Origin: a virus
Direction: 5' to 3' (one strand)
Length of the DNA: 30,440 nt
Virus record (IMG/VR): IMGVR_UViG_3300005588_000650
Span: 1-30,440 of that record
Part shown: positions 1 through 6,574 of the stretch, one piece after another
How the letters are laid out: the number at the start of each line of letters is the position of its first letter
How positions within the stretch are numbered: position 1 is the first letter of the stretch
Made by a program: the position numbers and the translations under genes
The notes under the pieces: generated by a model
What the model was told of the DNA's origin: nothing
The model's input: only the letters and a program-made list of their open reading frames with translations
Databases searched by the model: none

Positions 1-39
1 TAGGTTGCGCCTACCCTGCAAAGGGTGATCGTGGTTCAA

Positions 40-115
40 GCCCCTATAGCTCAGTTGGTAGAGCAACTGATTTGTAATCAGTAGGTCCGCAGTTCGAGTC
101 TGTGTGGGGGCACCA
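40..115 (+). tRNA. tRNA-Thr (anticodon TGT)
   Basis: A full cloverleaf can be folded. The acceptor strand at 40-46 pairs with the seven bases before A-CCA, with one G-T pair. The anticodon stem ACTGA/TCAGT encloses the loop TTTGTAA, giving anticodon TGT. The T arm contains GTTCGAGTC, and the CCA is encoded. The 3' half (70-115) is the integration target of the adjacent island and is repeated exactly at 9917-9962. The gene stays intact because the island restores its 3' end. Confidence 0.97.
70..115 (+). repeat. attL: left 46-bp attachment repeat in the tRNA-Thr 3' half
   Basis: These 46 bases, from the anticodon loop to the CCA end, recur without mismatch at 9917-9962. Identity breaks at both edges (69 g versus t, 116 c versus t). 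A tyrosine integrase gene begins to be read 20 bp beyond it, as expected for an element inserted at a tRNA 3' end. This is the boundary of the island. Confidence 0.93.
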
Positions 116-149
116 CTTTTCCAACTTATTTAAAATCACTTTTCCAACT
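114..149 (+). repeat. Left arm-type integrase sites (two direct repeats)
   Basis: The 13-mer CACTTTTCCAACT occurs at 114-126 and again at 137-149. Its core TTTCCAAC also occurs at 9823-9830 and, inverted, at 9880-9887, next to the other attachment repeat. Tyrosine integrases of this type bind paired arm sites on both sides of the core, so these are candidate P'-arm sites. The second repeat overlaps the last codons of the integrase gene. Binding is inferred, the repeats are seen directly. Confidence 0.6.
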
Positions 150-1209
150 CCTTACTGTTTTTAGCTGCTTCAAAGCTAACTAATTTGGCTATTCCATGCT
201 CTGCCATTTGGGTATGTTTTGGCAGATAAACACTCAGTATATTTGTTGCGCTCTTTAAGGTGTGGCCTGTCACAGATACTATCTCTGCAACCGTTGCCCC
301 TGATAAAGCCAACCGCACCACCGCAGTACGTCGCAAGTCTCTATACTGATACTCTTTTCCTATTCCGGCCTGACTTCTGACCTCTGCGAACAAATGCCTG
401 AAATGATCCCCTTTGTATGGCTGCTTAGTAGCTTCTGATACAACGATATGAGTTGAAACCCTTTTAACCTTAGCAAGCACCCTTTGTAGTTCAGGCGTTG
501 CAGGAACGGTTACAAGCTCCCCTGTCTTGCTTTGCTTAAAGTGAAAGGCTTCACCATCATATTGTGTCCAGGTGAGACTTAGAATGTCCCCCTGACGCTG
601 GCCAGTATCCGCAGCTAGCCGGACTGCCAAGGCCATTGATCGGTGATTACCCTTATTTGCAATAGCCAGAAAGTTATCAATAGAATCATTGCTCCACACG
701 GCTTGTCTAGGAGGCACTGTAACCATTCTTATCTTCTTAACTGGGTTCTGACCTATTAACTCTTCCAGAACGGCATATTCCATCAGGACAGACAAAACCC
801 GCATAACAGCATTTGCCGAAGCGGGTCTAATTTCTCTAATTTTGTCATACCACCGCTCAATTAATCGGGGTTTCAATTTTCGAGGGTGCTTATCCCCGGC
901 AAATCTTTCAATCACATTGAGATTCTGAATATAATCTTTTTGAGTATTTCCGCGAAGTTTCTTAAAACGGGAACTCTTTTTATATTGTCGGATAAGCCAT
1001 GAAATAGTGCCATAATGGGGGTCTGGTTCTGATAATGAACCCCTTGTTTTATCAGCTTCCTTATTCCAATACTCTGCAACCTTGATAGATTCTGATATAT
1101 TTTTACCGAGTGAAATAGAACTGTACCCAAGATTTTTAAGTGAGGCTGAAGGCTCCCAATAAAACCTTCCCCCCTTCTCCCTTAAATGCCTTATGTTGAA
1201 CTGTCCCAT
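136..1209 (-). CDS. int: Tyrosine recombinase (island integrase)
   Basis: This 357-residue site-specific recombinase should integrate and excise the island at tRNA-Thr. An N-terminal arm-binding region and a SAM-like core-binding region (about 65-160) precede the catalytic domain. Catalytic landmarks are R205 in TGQRQGD, K229, the box YRDLRRTA (R290, R293), H316 in VTGH, and the nucleophile Y328 in SVYLPK. The usual first His of the H-x-x-R box is Arg here. The gene ends 20 bp from the tRNA CCA and converges on it. The start at 1209 follows AAGGAT with good spacing, and the start region overlaps the upstream AlpA-like gene by 19 bp, so the two are probably translationally coupled. Family assignment is firm, and the target site is shown by the 46-bp repeat. 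Confidence 0.95.
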   Translation of the reverse strand: MGQFNIRHLREKGGRFYWEPSASLKNLGYSSISLGKNISESIKVAEYWNKEADKTRGSLSEPDPHYGTISWLIRQYKKSSRFKKLRGNTQKDYIQNLNVIERFAGDKHPRKLKPRLIERWYDKIREIRPASANAVMRVLSVLMEYAVLEELIGQNPVKKIRMVTVPPRQAVWSNDSIDNFLAIANKGNHRSMALAVRLAADTGQRQGDILSLTWTQYDGEAFHFKQSKTGELVTVPATPELQRVLAKVKRVSTHIVVSEATKQPYKGDHFRHLFAEVRSQAGIGKEYQYRDLRRTAVVRLALSGATVAEIVSVTGHTLKSATNILSVYLPKHTQMAEHGIAKLVSFEAAKNSKELEK

Positions 1210-1442
1210 TGTTCTATCCTTTTTTCCAAATCTGGATCATAATCATCATCATTCATAGGGGCGATACCAGAAGCCATATCCAAATAATGTTCCATGGCCT
1301 TGAGATACCAGCGCTTTGTTCCCCGAATTGGTTTAGGAGCAATACCTTGCCTCACATATTTATCAAAGGTATTAACGCCAACATTATAAAATTCCGCTGC
1401 TTGCGACCTTGTCAGCATTCGGGGGGTTAAGGTGTCAGACAT
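1191..1442 (-). CDS. AlpA-like helix-turn-helix protein (putative excisionase/activator)
   Basis: A small (83-residue) MerR/AlpA-type DNA-binding protein. The segment LTRSQAAEFYNVGVNTFDKY is a helix-turn-helix, followed by a basic wing near KPIRGTKRWY. Proteins of this type next to an integrase act as excisionases or as activators of int, and AlpA is a hallmark of many satellites and PICIs. I prefer the ATG at 1442, which has AAGGAA about 8 bases upstream, over an in-frame TTG two codons earlier. It overlaps int by 19 bp and lies at the end of the leftward head-gene transcript. A second, truncated copy of its start region lies just upstream at 1493-1516. Whether it excises, activates or both cannot be told from sequence. 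Confidence 0.8.
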   Translation of the reverse strand: MSDTLTPRMLTRSQAAEFYNVGVNTFDKYVRQGIAPKPIRGTKRWYLKAMEHYLDMASGIAPMNDDDYDPDLEKRIEQWDSST

Positions 1443-1516
1443 TGCCAAGTTCCTTTATTTTATAACGCTCACCAAAACGGGGGAACGTCCTAGGGTTAAG
1501 GTGTCAATCATTGCCA
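1424..1516. repeat. 24-bp imperfect direct repeat around the AlpA-like start codon
   Basis: The segment 1424-1447 recurs at 1493-1516 with two mismatches, 69 bp apart. On the minus strand both copies carry an ATG followed by codons for (S/I)DTLT. This suggests a small tandem duplication that copied the AlpA-like start, or a doubled binding site for a regulator. Confidence 0.6.
1455..1511 (-). CDS. Possible 18-residue leader peptide before the AlpA-like gene
   Basis: The upstream copy of the 24-bp repeat opens an 18-codon frame, MIDTLTLGRSPVLVSVIK. It begins inside the stop region of the 65-residue gene and ends just before the AlpA-like ribosome binding site. Its first residues mimic the AlpA-like N terminus (MSDTLT). 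It could be a coupling leader or simply a duplication scar. No independent evidence of expression. Confidence 0.25.
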   Translation of the reverse strand: MIDTLTLGRSPVLVSVIK

Positions 1517-1701
1517 CGCCCTTCTTTAATTTCATCATCCTCAACTATGCCAATAACAATTTGCCTTTGGTGATTATGGGTGCTTCTTGGAAACCCATTA
1601 GCCATCTCTGAATTACTTCCCATAAATCGGTTAAACCTGATAGTTGCGGGCTGCCTAAATTTGGCAAAGGAATTTTCCTTTTCAGAAACGGACTTAGCCA
1701 T
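1504..1701 (-). CDS. Hypothetical 65-residue protein downstream of portal
   Basis: A small charged protein of unrecognised family. The start at 1701 is chosen because AAGGG sits about 8 bases upstream and the ATG overlaps the end of portal by 8 bp, typical of coupling. An earlier in-frame ATG at 1746 would overlap portal far more. Its place after portal is where siphophages put head-tail connector genes, but it is much shorter than known adaptor or closure proteins and shows no diagnostic motif. It could be a small connector, a redirecting factor or unrelated. Confidence 0.55.
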   Translation of the reverse strand: MAKSVSEKENSFAKFRQPATIRFNRFMGSNSEMANGFPRSTHNHQRQIVIGIVEDDEIKEGRGND

Positions 1702-2866
1702 TATCCACACCCTTTTTATCGGTTTGATATTCATCCCCACCTGCAATGATGCTCATATTTTCACGCTGACGAATGTCATTAACACTCAACCATCCCCCCT
1801 CTTTTCCAGTTTTATAGGCCTCATACCGATCCTTCAGATTGCCTCTGAGAAGGCCATCAAGACTATGTTCTATGAAAAAGGTCTTTCTGTCCCGTTCTGA
1901 CAGCAAAGCCCTGTTCATGGCTTGTTCAAAGCGAACCGTCCAAGGCCTAATGCAATTCTGAACCAGGATCCTGGATTGTTCTGTAATGTTTGAGTATGTT
2001 GCATCATCCAATATCCCCACCGCCGGAGGAGGCACTCGGAACAACCGGCAAATGTCCAAATTGACCAGCCTTGCCAGTGCGATAAATTCCATCTCCTGAT
2101 TATTCTGGCTTGTCGGTTGATATTTAAGGCCGCTATCAAGAAATAAAGCCCGGCGCGCGTTTGCAGTCCCAGTATGATGCTTAATAAATGCGCGCCTGAT
2201 CTTGTTCATAGAGTCATGGCTAAGTAGTTGGTCAGTTTGGAAGATCCCCCCCAGTCTGGCGCCATTGGCAAGCGACGTCCCCATGAATTCCTGAATAGCG
2301 AGAGCGAGACCGATCACCTCTTTACCATTTGAGATAAGTGACTGGCCTTGTGACTTGTATTTCACATGCAATACATCACTTTGAAGCAGAATACGGGTTT
2401 CCTCTTCAGGAGAACGATATTCATACCTTGAAATTCCACCGCCCAGTTTTTTAACCGTCACATGCTCCCATTGTAAGGGCCACAGGGCGACGATCCGACC
2501 ATTGTCGTCACTTTCTATCCACGCAAGGCCATGTCCATGTAGCATAACGCTGGTAGCAAGAAACTCTCTGAATTCATATGCATCCTGATCCGGGTTAGGA
2601 TTATTGTGCAAAATATCATAAAGAGGGTGAGAAACCGCTTTGTTCCGGCCACCATTATCAGTCCTTTCAAATACGCCCAAGGGAACACTTGCCAGTGTTT
2701 CAGAAATAAGGTGCATACAGGCCTGAACTGTTGCCACCTGAACGGCTGTCTTTGCTGTCACAGATTGTTTTGTGATCGAGTCCCGGACTCCAAAATATTC
2801 ACCCAGATATGGGTCACTGGATTTGACAGACCTTTTTTCAGATTTAAATATATCCATAATACCCAT
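1694..2866 (-). CDS. HK97-family phage portal protein
   Basis: This 390-residue protein forms the dodecameric ring at the capsid vertex through which DNA is packaged and to which tails attach. The N terminus (MGIMDIFKSEKR) leads into the conserved block around residues 40-70 (VATVQACMHLISETLASVPLGVF). Later come LWPLQWEHV, DVLHVKY, the LLSHDSMNKIRRAF helix and the RLFRVPPPAVGIL/NITEQSR segment, all typical of the family. Length is normal. The start codon overlaps the protease stop as TAATG, so translation is coupled. It is the last of the three head genes, the reverse of the usual portal-protease-capsid order. No tail genes follow. Confidence 0.95.
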   Translation of the reverse strand: MGIMDIFKSEKRSVKSSDPYLGEYFGVRDSITKQSVTAKTAVQVATVQACMHLISETLASVPLGVFERTDNGGRNKAVSHPLYDILHNNPNPDQDAYEFREFLATSVMLHGHGLAWIESDDNGRIVALWPLQWEHVTVKKLGGGISRYEYRSPEEETRILLQSDVLHVKYKSQGQSLISNGKEVIGLALAIQEFMGTSLANGARLGGIFQTDQLLSHDSMNKIRRAFIKHHTGTANARRALFLDSGLKYQPTSQNNQEMEFIALARLVNLDICRLFRVPPPAVGILDDATYSNITEQSRILVQNCIRPWTVRFEQAMNRALLSERDRKTFFIEHSLDGLLRGNLKDRYEAYKTGKEGGWLSVNDIRQRENMSIIAGGDEYQTDKKGVDNG

Positions 2867-3417
2867 TACACACCCCCCATGACACGAAGTCTAAGTTTGT
2901 AGAAATACAGTGGATCAAGGGTTTCAATACACATCATGGAGCGTTTGACAACACTGGTATCTGGATAAGCCGGCTGTGACGTAATCGTTACATCAAGCAA
3001 ATCTATCTCTGATAATATTCTAAGAGGTTTACCGTCCTGTTGTGTCCACCTATCGCCGCCCTTGGCTGTACGGAAAGCAAAGGATGCTCCGGTAACATCA
3101 CCACGAGTCACAAGTTCCAGCACATCCAGCCCAAGAGACGTATTAGGGACATCAAGGGAGAAATGAAGCCCCCTTGTATCTTCTGATAGGCGTAACGTCC
3201 CTGAAGACGTGCGTCCTAGAAGGTTGCGCGGTTCGTGGTCATACAAAGCCACAACATCTTTTTGACTGGCAAGGGATCGGGTGAAGGCTCCCCGCTCAAT
3301 CTTTTCGACAAATCCCCCTAAATCTTTAGAGAATTTATCAAAGACGGCGGCATAACCCTCTACCCTATTGCCAGAGGCCCGCAACTCAATTGCTGTTCTG
3401 CGTTCCATATCAGTCAT
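2866..3417 (-). CDS. HK97-family prohead protease
   Basis: A 183-residue serine protease of the herpes-assemblin/HK97 type that cleaves the capsid scaffold domain during head maturation. The start RRTAIELRASGNRVEGYAAV is the usual first strand. H61 in ALYDHEPRNLLGRT and S112 in DVTGASFAF are the expected catalytic His and Ser, and EIDLLDVTITSQPAYPDTSV is the conserved C-terminal strand with the acidic partner nearby. It starts three bases after the capsid stop and its stop overlaps the portal start, so the three head genes form one transcription and translation unit. There is no strong Shine-Dalgarno for either ATG (3417 or 3408), which points to coupling from capsid. Confidence 0.94.
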   Translation of the reverse strand: MTDMERRTAIELRASGNRVEGYAAVFDKFSKDLGGFVEKIERGAFTRSLASQKDVVALYDHEPRNLLGRTSSGTLRLSEDTRGLHFSLDVPNTSLGLDVLELVTRGDVTGASFAFRTAKGGDRWTQQDGKPLRILSEIDLLDVTITSQPAYPDTSVVKRSMMCIETLDPLYFYKLRLRVMGGV

Positions 3418-3420
3418 GAT

Positions 3421-4689
3421 TTAAACAGTCTTAATATCTGTGACTTTTACGAAACTTTCATCCCGGCGCAATACCGTGTCCACGTCCAGGAAGGCATTTA
3501 CCATTACCCCGCCTTTGTCATAGACAGCGCTGTGATAGGGATTAACCAGGATGTCCACCGCAGACCAGTATCCTACAATCAGATCCGACCAGTTGCCGAA
3601 AATCAGGGAACTTAGATTCGTACCTGTTCCTTTGGTGAGGTTATTAGGCATCTGCTTTGTGGATACCAAATTGAACCCTGCAAGTTGATTTATCGTTTCC
3701 ATAATCATTGTGGAATCTGTACTTGCCACTTTGACAGTGTTGCGGAGTTTCTTAACCACATCCTTTGTCGTCATAAAGCCAAGGCTTCCCTGCAGGGCGT
3801 TATCATCATCCACCGCAGCGATAATATCCAGAACCTTGGCCCAGTCGATATTGGCGCCGTTTGTCCCTAGGGAGACAGTTTCAACACTAGCGTTTTGCAA
3901 GAGTCCTGTGGGCTTTTTGATGCCATCCCCGTCAAGAATAGCGCTATCAAGACCAAGAGCCATTTGCGCGCCAATATCTCGCCGAATGATATTTTCAATC
4001 CCCGGGTTTGTTTGCAACATTGTCCGGCGGCTGAATGCAGTCATGCAGGACGCAGTATTTGGTGACATGGAAATTTTATCAAATGTCAGGTCACTTTCTG
4101 TAGTGGCTTCATCTTCATCAATCCAGTTAACGGTAACACTCCCTGTTTGCCGGGGAATGTCCACCGGACCAGTCAGGCCAGAAAGAGGGGTCACACCCAT
4201 ACTCAAAGTCAGGGCTTGGTTACGTAATGGATCAATAAACTGTTCGCCCTTGAAGTCCGTACTGACAAGATTGCCTGCTGAGGCAGAAGTCAGGGCGTCA
4301 CGCTTTTCAACATTTAGGGCTTCCAAGGGAACAAATATCCCACGGGGTTCTTTACCCATTGATCGGGTTAATTCCTGATGAACCTCTGCTTCAAGACCAT
4401 CTAGAGGCGTACCGTTGATCTGTGACTGAATAGACCGTTGAAGGTTATATCCTGCAATTTCTTTCTTAATCTCAAAATTGCCATTTGCGGCCCGTTTCTG
4501 CATATCCTGGATTTTATCAAGATTGCCTATCCGGCCATCCAACTGGGTTTTAATTTTTTCCAATTCATCAAATCGGGATTGTTCATTATCAGAGAGGGAA
4601 CGCTTTTTCTTCTCTGCAGTCTCCACCAAAGAGGTCATTTCCCGAACGTGTTTTGCACGTTCTTCTTTCAAATTGCGTAGATTTGGCAT
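3421..4689 (-). CDS. HK97-type major capsid protein with N-terminal scaffold (delta) domain
   Basis: This 422-residue protein is the shell subunit of the island's own procapsid. Residues 1 to about 75 are highly charged and heptad-like (NLKEERAKHVREMTSLVETAEKK onward), as in delta domains that serve as scaffold and are cut off by the prohead protease. The mature HK97 fold begins around 110-120 (SMGKEPRGIFVP). It continues through GGxL-like and DIPRQTGS blocks to SAVYDKGGVMVNAFLDVDTVLRRDESFVKVTDIK, a typical C-terminal strand set. AAAGGAA precedes the ATG. It is the first head gene read from the leftward transcript, after a 200-bp structured gap. Confidence 0.95.
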   Translation of the reverse strand: MPNLRNLKEERAKHVREMTSLVETAEKKKRSLSDNEQSRFDELEKIKTQLDGRIGNLDKIQDMQKRAANGNFEIKKEIAGYNLQRSIQSQINGTPLDGLEAEVHQELTRSMGKEPRGIFVPLEALNVEKRDALTSASAGNLVSTDFKGEQFIDPLRNQALTLSMGVTPLSGLTGPVDIPRQTGSVTVNWIDEDEATTESDLTFDKISMSPNTASCMTAFSRRTMLQTNPGIENIIRRDIGAQMALGLDSAILDGDGIKKPTGLLQNASVETVSLGTNGANIDWAKVLDIIAAVDDDNALQGSLGFMTTKDVVKKLRNTVKVASTDSTMIMETINQLAGFNLVSTKQMPNNLTKGTGTNLSSLIFGNWSDLIVGYWSAVDILVNPYHSAVYDKGGVMVNAFLDVDTVLRRDESFVKVTDIKTV

Positions 4690-4731
4690 ATTTTGAGATT
4701 CCTTTCTCGTTCACCATGAATGTTTAAGGGT

Positions 4732-4774
4732 GCCCTCCGGTGGTCGCGGTCGCCAAACTCAGACCACCGGGGGC
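4732..4774. other. Strong hairpin in the gap upstream of the capsid gene
   Basis: The arm at 4732-4745 (GCCCTCCGGTGGTC) pairs with 4762-4774 with a single bulge, around a 16-base loop. Downstream on the plus strand comes gttttgtag, weakly T-rich. On the minus strand, in which the capsid is read, no T-run follows. It could be a plus-strand terminator, an attenuator ahead of the head genes, or part of a packaging site. Confidence 0.6.
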
Positions 4775-4787
4775 GTTTTGTAGCTTT

Positions 4788-4837
4788 GTTTCATATGATT
4801 GAAACACCTATTTCAGGCGACCCGCATCATATGAAAC
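4788..4837. repeat. 12-bp perfect inverted repeat (candidate operator or packaging site)
   Basis: GTTTCATATGAT at 4788-4799 is the exact reverse complement of 4826-4837. A further GAAAC at 4801 partly repeats the arm. With the hairpin at 4732 it fills the largest gene-free stretch of the island (4690-4889). The stretch separates the regulator gene from the head genes, so an operator is plausible, and a cos/pac site is an alternative. Confidence 0.6.
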
Positions 4838-4889
4838 TCTTGAGGTCATAGACTTGCTACCAGCCTATGGGACGCGCGGGTAAATTGTG

Positions 4890-5546
4890 TTATTCAGAAA
4901 TCAAACTTGCGATCTCCCTTATTCGACTGATGCCTAATCTCGCAACCAGGTCGTATCGATCGTAAGAGATGTTATTATTATGATAAAAGCACTGATAATC
5001 GTCTCCGTCATCCAGACAGTGAAGTATCACGGATTTTCCAGGCCTTAATATTTCAAGATGAAGGGGCATTAGCCTTCTTCCTTCACCATTTTTAAAAAAT
5101 GGCCCGAGCCTTCCAGAACTTAATGTTTCAAAAAGCCAATCAATAAGCTCTCCAGCAGTTAATGGCTTTTTATCATTATCAAACAGAAAATCTAACGGGA
5201 TATTTAATTTACCGTCTGTCCAGAACGGAAAATTTGCGGCGCCTTCCAAGCCCTCAACAGTACCATCCTCTGTCCATGCCTTCTTGCCATCAATGACAAC
5301 CATATCTAATTGACAGTTTCTTGCTTGATCAACCACCTTTGGGGCATCAATAGCATTGTTCGCTCCGATTACCCCCAAAAGTAAATTTGTGACATCTTGG
5401 CGTGTCATATCAGCACCACCCCTTCCGCGCCCCCCTGAGGAGATTAGGCCATTTCTTCTAAGATGCATTGCAATAACCCTGATACTTTTTTCTTCAAGGC
5501 CAAGAATATTTGCCATAGATGGCATGAGTTTGCTTAATTTTGTCAT
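4890..5546 (-). CDS. Winged-helix-like protein of unknown function
   Basis: A 218-residue protein. The first about 60 residues form a helix-turn-helix-like unit, KSIRVIAMHLRRNGLISSGG, followed by a glycine/arginine patch (GGRGRGGADMTRQDVTNLLLGVIG). That pattern occurs at the N terminus of small proteins in alphaproteobacterial prophages. The rest is unrecognised. It sits between the TAT-signal gene and the head genes, so a head-gene regulator or a packaging-related DNA-binding protein would fit. It has its own good promoter whose predicted start coincides with the ATG at 5546, and no ribosome binding site precedes that ATG, so the mRNA may be leaderless. Function is inference. Confidence 0.75.
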   Translation of the reverse strand: MTKLSKLMPSMANILGLEEKSIRVIAMHLRRNGLISSGGRGRGGADMTRQDVTNLLLGVIGANNAIDAPKVVDQARNCQLDMVVIDGKKAWTEDGTVEGLEGAANFPFWTDGKLNIPLDFLFDNDKKPLTAGELIDWLFETLSSGRLGPFFKNGEGRRLMPLHLEILRPGKSVILHCLDDGDDYQCFYHNNNISYDRYDLVARLGISRIREIASLISE

Positions 5547-5552
5547 ATTGAA

Positions 5553-5581
5553 ATAATATTTTATTTCTTTATGCCCGTCAA
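5553..5581 (-). promoter_or_regulatory. Sigma70-type promoter of the winged-helix gene
   Basis: Read on the minus strand, TTGACG (5576-5581) and TATTAT (5553-5558) are separated by 17 bp. The -10 box ends six bases before the ATG at 5546, so transcription should begin at or next to the start codon. Confidence 0.6.
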
Positions 5582-5600
5582 CACAAATTAAAATAATATT

Positions 5601-6197
5601 CTAAATATATGTAACTCCCTGAAAAACTAGCCGTTTTGCAACCTTCCCAAGAAGAGCATCTGCGCTGTTCGGATCTGCCTTCAGAATAAATTCGATCTTT
5701 GCCGCCAAGCCTTTGGGGGTTCTTGCTGGATGCTGTGCAATAAGCAACATCAATTCACCCATCCGGTTTAATACATAGCTTTCACGCTCTTTAAGGCCAT
5801 AGAACCCTGATTTTCTCTTGAGGTTTTCCCTTTTTTCTTGAACTTTTCTCAAATCAGATAGCATTGCTTCTTTAATCTCGTCGGATCCTTCAACGCCATT
5901 GTCCTTCATGCCCTTGCAATACCCGTTAATCAGAGCGCTGTTGTTGTATCGAATTTCCCTTGGACCGTATACATCTCTCCGCACAACAATGCCATCAGGA
6001 CCAAGGTTGGCAATTATTTTGGTTTTTCTCTCATTCAACTCAATTGATTCTATCTCAAGATCATTATATTCCTTGATTGCAGCGAACAAAACATGATCGC
6101 CATTATGCTCAGTTGCCATTGCTGACATTCCTATTGCCGTTGCCGCCCCCACTGCAACCCCACCGCTCAACACTTTTCTTCTGGATAAAGTTTCCAT
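5601..6197 (-). CDS. TAT-signal protein of unknown function
   Basis: A 198-residue protein with a clear twin-arginine signal: LSRRKVL, then an alanine/glycine-rich hydrophobic stretch (SGGVAVGAATAIGMSAMA) to about residue 28. It should be exported folded to the periplasm or held at the membrane. The body is charged and mostly helical. The segment near LLIAQHPARTPKGLAAKIEF resembles a family I associate with alphaproteobacterial prophages and islands, but I know no function for it. AAGGAG lies 6 bases before the ATG. It is the first gene leftward from the divergent control region and so is under direct control of the XRE repressor region. A role in superinfection exclusion or envelope change would be a guess. 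Confidence 0.8.
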   Translation of the reverse strand: METLSRRKVLSGGVAVGAATAIGMSAMATEHNGDHVLFAAIKEYNDLEIESIELNERKTKIIANLGPDGIVVRRDVYGPREIRYNNSALINGYCKGMKDNGVEGSDEIKEAMLSDLRKVQEKRENLKRKSGFYGLKERESYVLNRMGELMLLIAQHPARTPKGLAAKIEFILKADPNSADALLGKVAKRLVFQGVTYI

Positions 6198-6230
6198 AGC
6201 TTGCTCCTTTAAGTAAACAATTAGCGTTGA

Positions 6231-6282
6231 ATTTTAACGATATTAGTTTATTAATGTCAACTATTTTCGTTAATTATTGACA
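6231..6282. promoter_or_regulatory. Divergent promoter pair between the XRE repressor and the leftward operon
   Basis: Leftward: TTGACA (complement of 6255-6260), 18 bp, TAAAAT (complement of 6231-6236), feeding the TAT-signal gene. Rightward: TTGACA at 6277-6282, 17 bp, then a weak CAATAT at 6300-6305. The two -35 boxes are 16 bp apart. TTAACG (6234-6239) and CGTTAA (6268-6273) are inverted and could be repressor half-sites. This is the arrangement of a lysogeny-type switch. Confidence 0.65.
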
Positions 6283-6311
6283 AAATTGCTATTCTTCCCC
6301 AATATTGCCCT

Positions 6312-6536
6312 ATGATAACACCGGAACAAAGCAGAGCTGGCCGCGCCCTAATCAATTGGTCGCAGACTCAATTAGCTGAAGCCTCCAATTTAGGCTTAAG
6401 TACAATTCGCGATTTCGAGAAAGGCCGCAGAACACCTACACCCAACAATCTCATGGCCATAAAAATGGCCCTATCCAATTTCATCGAATTCATACCTGAA
6501 AATGGTGGTGGTGCCGGGGTTAGGTTGAAGAAATAG
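6312..6536 (+). CDS. XRE-family repressor-like regulator
   Basis: A 74-residue single-domain Cro/C1-type DNA-binding protein. TPEQSRAGRALINWSQTQLAEASNLGLSTIRDFEKGRRTP is a textbook helix-turn-helix of the XRE family, and the tail FIPENGGGAGVRLKK is characteristic of a common alphaproteobacterial small regulator. It is the only island gene on the plus strand and diverges from the leftward operon, so it is the likely keeper of the quiescent state. No Shine-Dalgarno precedes the ATG, and the predicted transcription start falls on the ATG, suggesting a leaderless mRNA. It has no protease or dimerisation domain, so induction is probably not by RecA-driven self-cleavage. Relief by a helper-phage protein, as in PICIs, would fit. 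Confidence 0.88.
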   Translation: MITPEQSRAGRALINWSQTQLAEASNLGLSTIRDFEKGRRTPTPNNLMAIKMALSNFIEFIPENGGGAGVRLKK

Positions 6537-6574
6537 CACAAGATCCAAAACGCAACTAGGGACTTTGCTTCTTT

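Noticed and set aside
3710-4378. A 222-residue plus-strand frame opposite the capsid gene
   Set aside because: It is an antisense shadow of the capsid, with skewed composition and no ribosome binding site or motif.
4732-4774. A simple terminator for the leftward operon
   Set aside because: The stem is strong, but no T-run follows it in the leftward direction. It was kept as an unexplained hairpin.
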